A DNA stretch of 64,000 nt, taken from positions 989,501 through 1,053,500 of the forward strand of contig CAJNDS010000102.1 of the NCBI GenBank assembly GCA_905221605.1, given 5' to 3'. The notes beneath the pieces are model-generated. The model saw nothing but the letters and a program-made list of their open reading frames with translations. It had not been told where the DNA came from and ran no database searches. The position numbers and the translations under genes were made by a program. The stretch comes from Symbiodinium natans. Taxonomy: Eukaryota > Sar > Dinophyceae > Suessiales > Symbiodiniaceae. How positions within the stretch are numbered: the first letter of the stretch is position 1; each line of letters begins with the position of its first letter. Below, in pieces: positions 63,378 to 64,000 of the stretch.

Positions 63378-64000
63378 AGGATACCGAGGCTACACCGCCA
63401 AAACCTTCGCCTCCAGTAGAAGTTTATACCGATGGTTCAGGCTCGAGAGGTAAATGCACCAGTACAACGCCAGCAGGTTGGGGTTTCGTTACGGTAATAA
63501 ATGGAGTCCCCACGCACAAAGCCAGGGGACCAGTAATTACGGGTACCTCGCCTTTTTCACTAGGAGCGGTGGTAGGTAGTAACAATACCGGAGAATTGTC
63601 CGCATGGATGGAAGCAGCGTTGTATTTACTGTCGATGGACCCTATCCCTCCCACCGTTACATTCTGCTTCGACAGTAAGTGGGTGGAAGGCATGGTTACA
63701 GGAGCATTTCGCCCGACTAGGCACAAAGCCATGGTCTACTCCGCCAAGCGCATTTATTCCCTACTAAAGGCCAGAACAACAATCAAATGGACCTGGGTTA
63801 AAGGCCACTCAGGACAAGAATATAATGACATGGCGGATGCACTTGCAGGACAAGCAAAACGAGATGGTGTACGGATAGGTGGCCGTTCTGAACAACACTT
63901 CTACCTCACCCCTACTAACCTCCCTTTGGCAGACGCACAAGCCCCCCTCCCCATCATCAAAAACGCGCCGGACCGCATCTCACAGGCCCTATTGACGGCG
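63309..64000 (+). CDS. Retroelement RNase H domain and downstream open frame (partial)
   Basis: This frame is -1 relative to ORF2 and takes over at the C9 run (63300-63308). It reads LEYNATRQQREKFNKEFRNA, then EATPPKPSPPVEVYTDGSGS. It has the RNase HI catalytic set: YTDGS (Asp), NNTGELSAWMEAA (Glu), FDSKWVEG (Asp) and WVKGHSGQEYNDMADALA (His/Asp). The domain spans about 63423-63870 and would remove RNA from the RNA-DNA hybrid. The frame is open to the window edge (ending ISQALLTA) with no reverse transcriptase motif yet. It is probably joined to ORF2 by -1 frameshifting or was separated by a one-base loss in the C run. Confidence 0.8.

Larger units (their letters stand above)
60591..64000 (+). 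mobile_element. Non-LTR-type retroelement, truncated by gap and by window end
   Basis: Order seen: ORF1 tail, TGA, ORF2 with a long proline/arginine-rich N-terminal region, APE-type endonuclease, C9 frameshift, RNase H, then further open sequence to the edge. An endonuclease plus RNase H on one transcript points to an autonomous LINE-like element. The reverse transcriptase is expected but not seen; it could only be beyond the window. About ten near-copies of GCTACACCGCC occur along it. Confidence 0.7.

Overview
The window looks like nuclear DNA of a dinoflagellate, probably of the Symbiodiniaceae/Suessiales type. The grounds are TTTAGGG-type telomere-like heptamers scattered inside the sequence, a readable GC-AG intron, a near-identical tandem gene pair, a co-oriented run of GC-rich genes with no recognisable families, very low coding density in the first 47 kb, and abundant simple repeats and retroelements. 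No bacterial operon, tRNA, rRNA or CRISPR array was seen. A 100-base N gap (60490-60589) shows this is scaffolded assembly. The species is inferred, not proven.

Layout. 1-12.2 kb is mostly non-coding, with a few exon-like islands; the best is a Roc-type GTPase fragment spliced across a GC-AG intron near 3.3-3.7 kb. 12.2-14.45 kb is a block of three foldback hairpins built from CCAAAAAT-type octamers around a shared 23-base cap. 17.47-21.53 kb is the best-defined mobile element: a Penelope-like retroelement on the minus strand with a basic gag-like ORF, an overlapping reverse transcriptase ORF, LTR-like repeats of about 300 bp at both ends and a 35-bp target duplication. 21.5-47.3 kb is again gene-poor, with simple repeats, two MITE-like elements (one of them upstream at 10.2 kb), scattered exon-like islands and a P-loop exon near 35.9 kb. 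47.33-48.94 kb is an abrupt AT-rich island of unknown origin.

49.4-54.3 kb holds a 156-bp tandem array, two copies of a gene fragment whose apparent introns are made of telomere-like repeats, and a two-exon gene of unknown function. 55.2-60.25 kb is a plus-strand cluster of five short genes of unknown function, two of them a 98% identical tandem pair. From the gap to the window edge lies a non-LTR-type retroelement: the end of ORF1, an in-frame TGA, a long ORF2 ending in an APE-type endonuclease, and, across a C9 frameshift, an RNase H domain with no reverse transcriptase between them.

The genes do not form one recognisable pathway. The coherent units are the two retroelements (replication proteins plus termini) and the 50.6-60.2 kb unidirectional cluster, which may be a co-expressed dinoflagellate gene block. 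No function can be assigned to that cluster from sequence alone.
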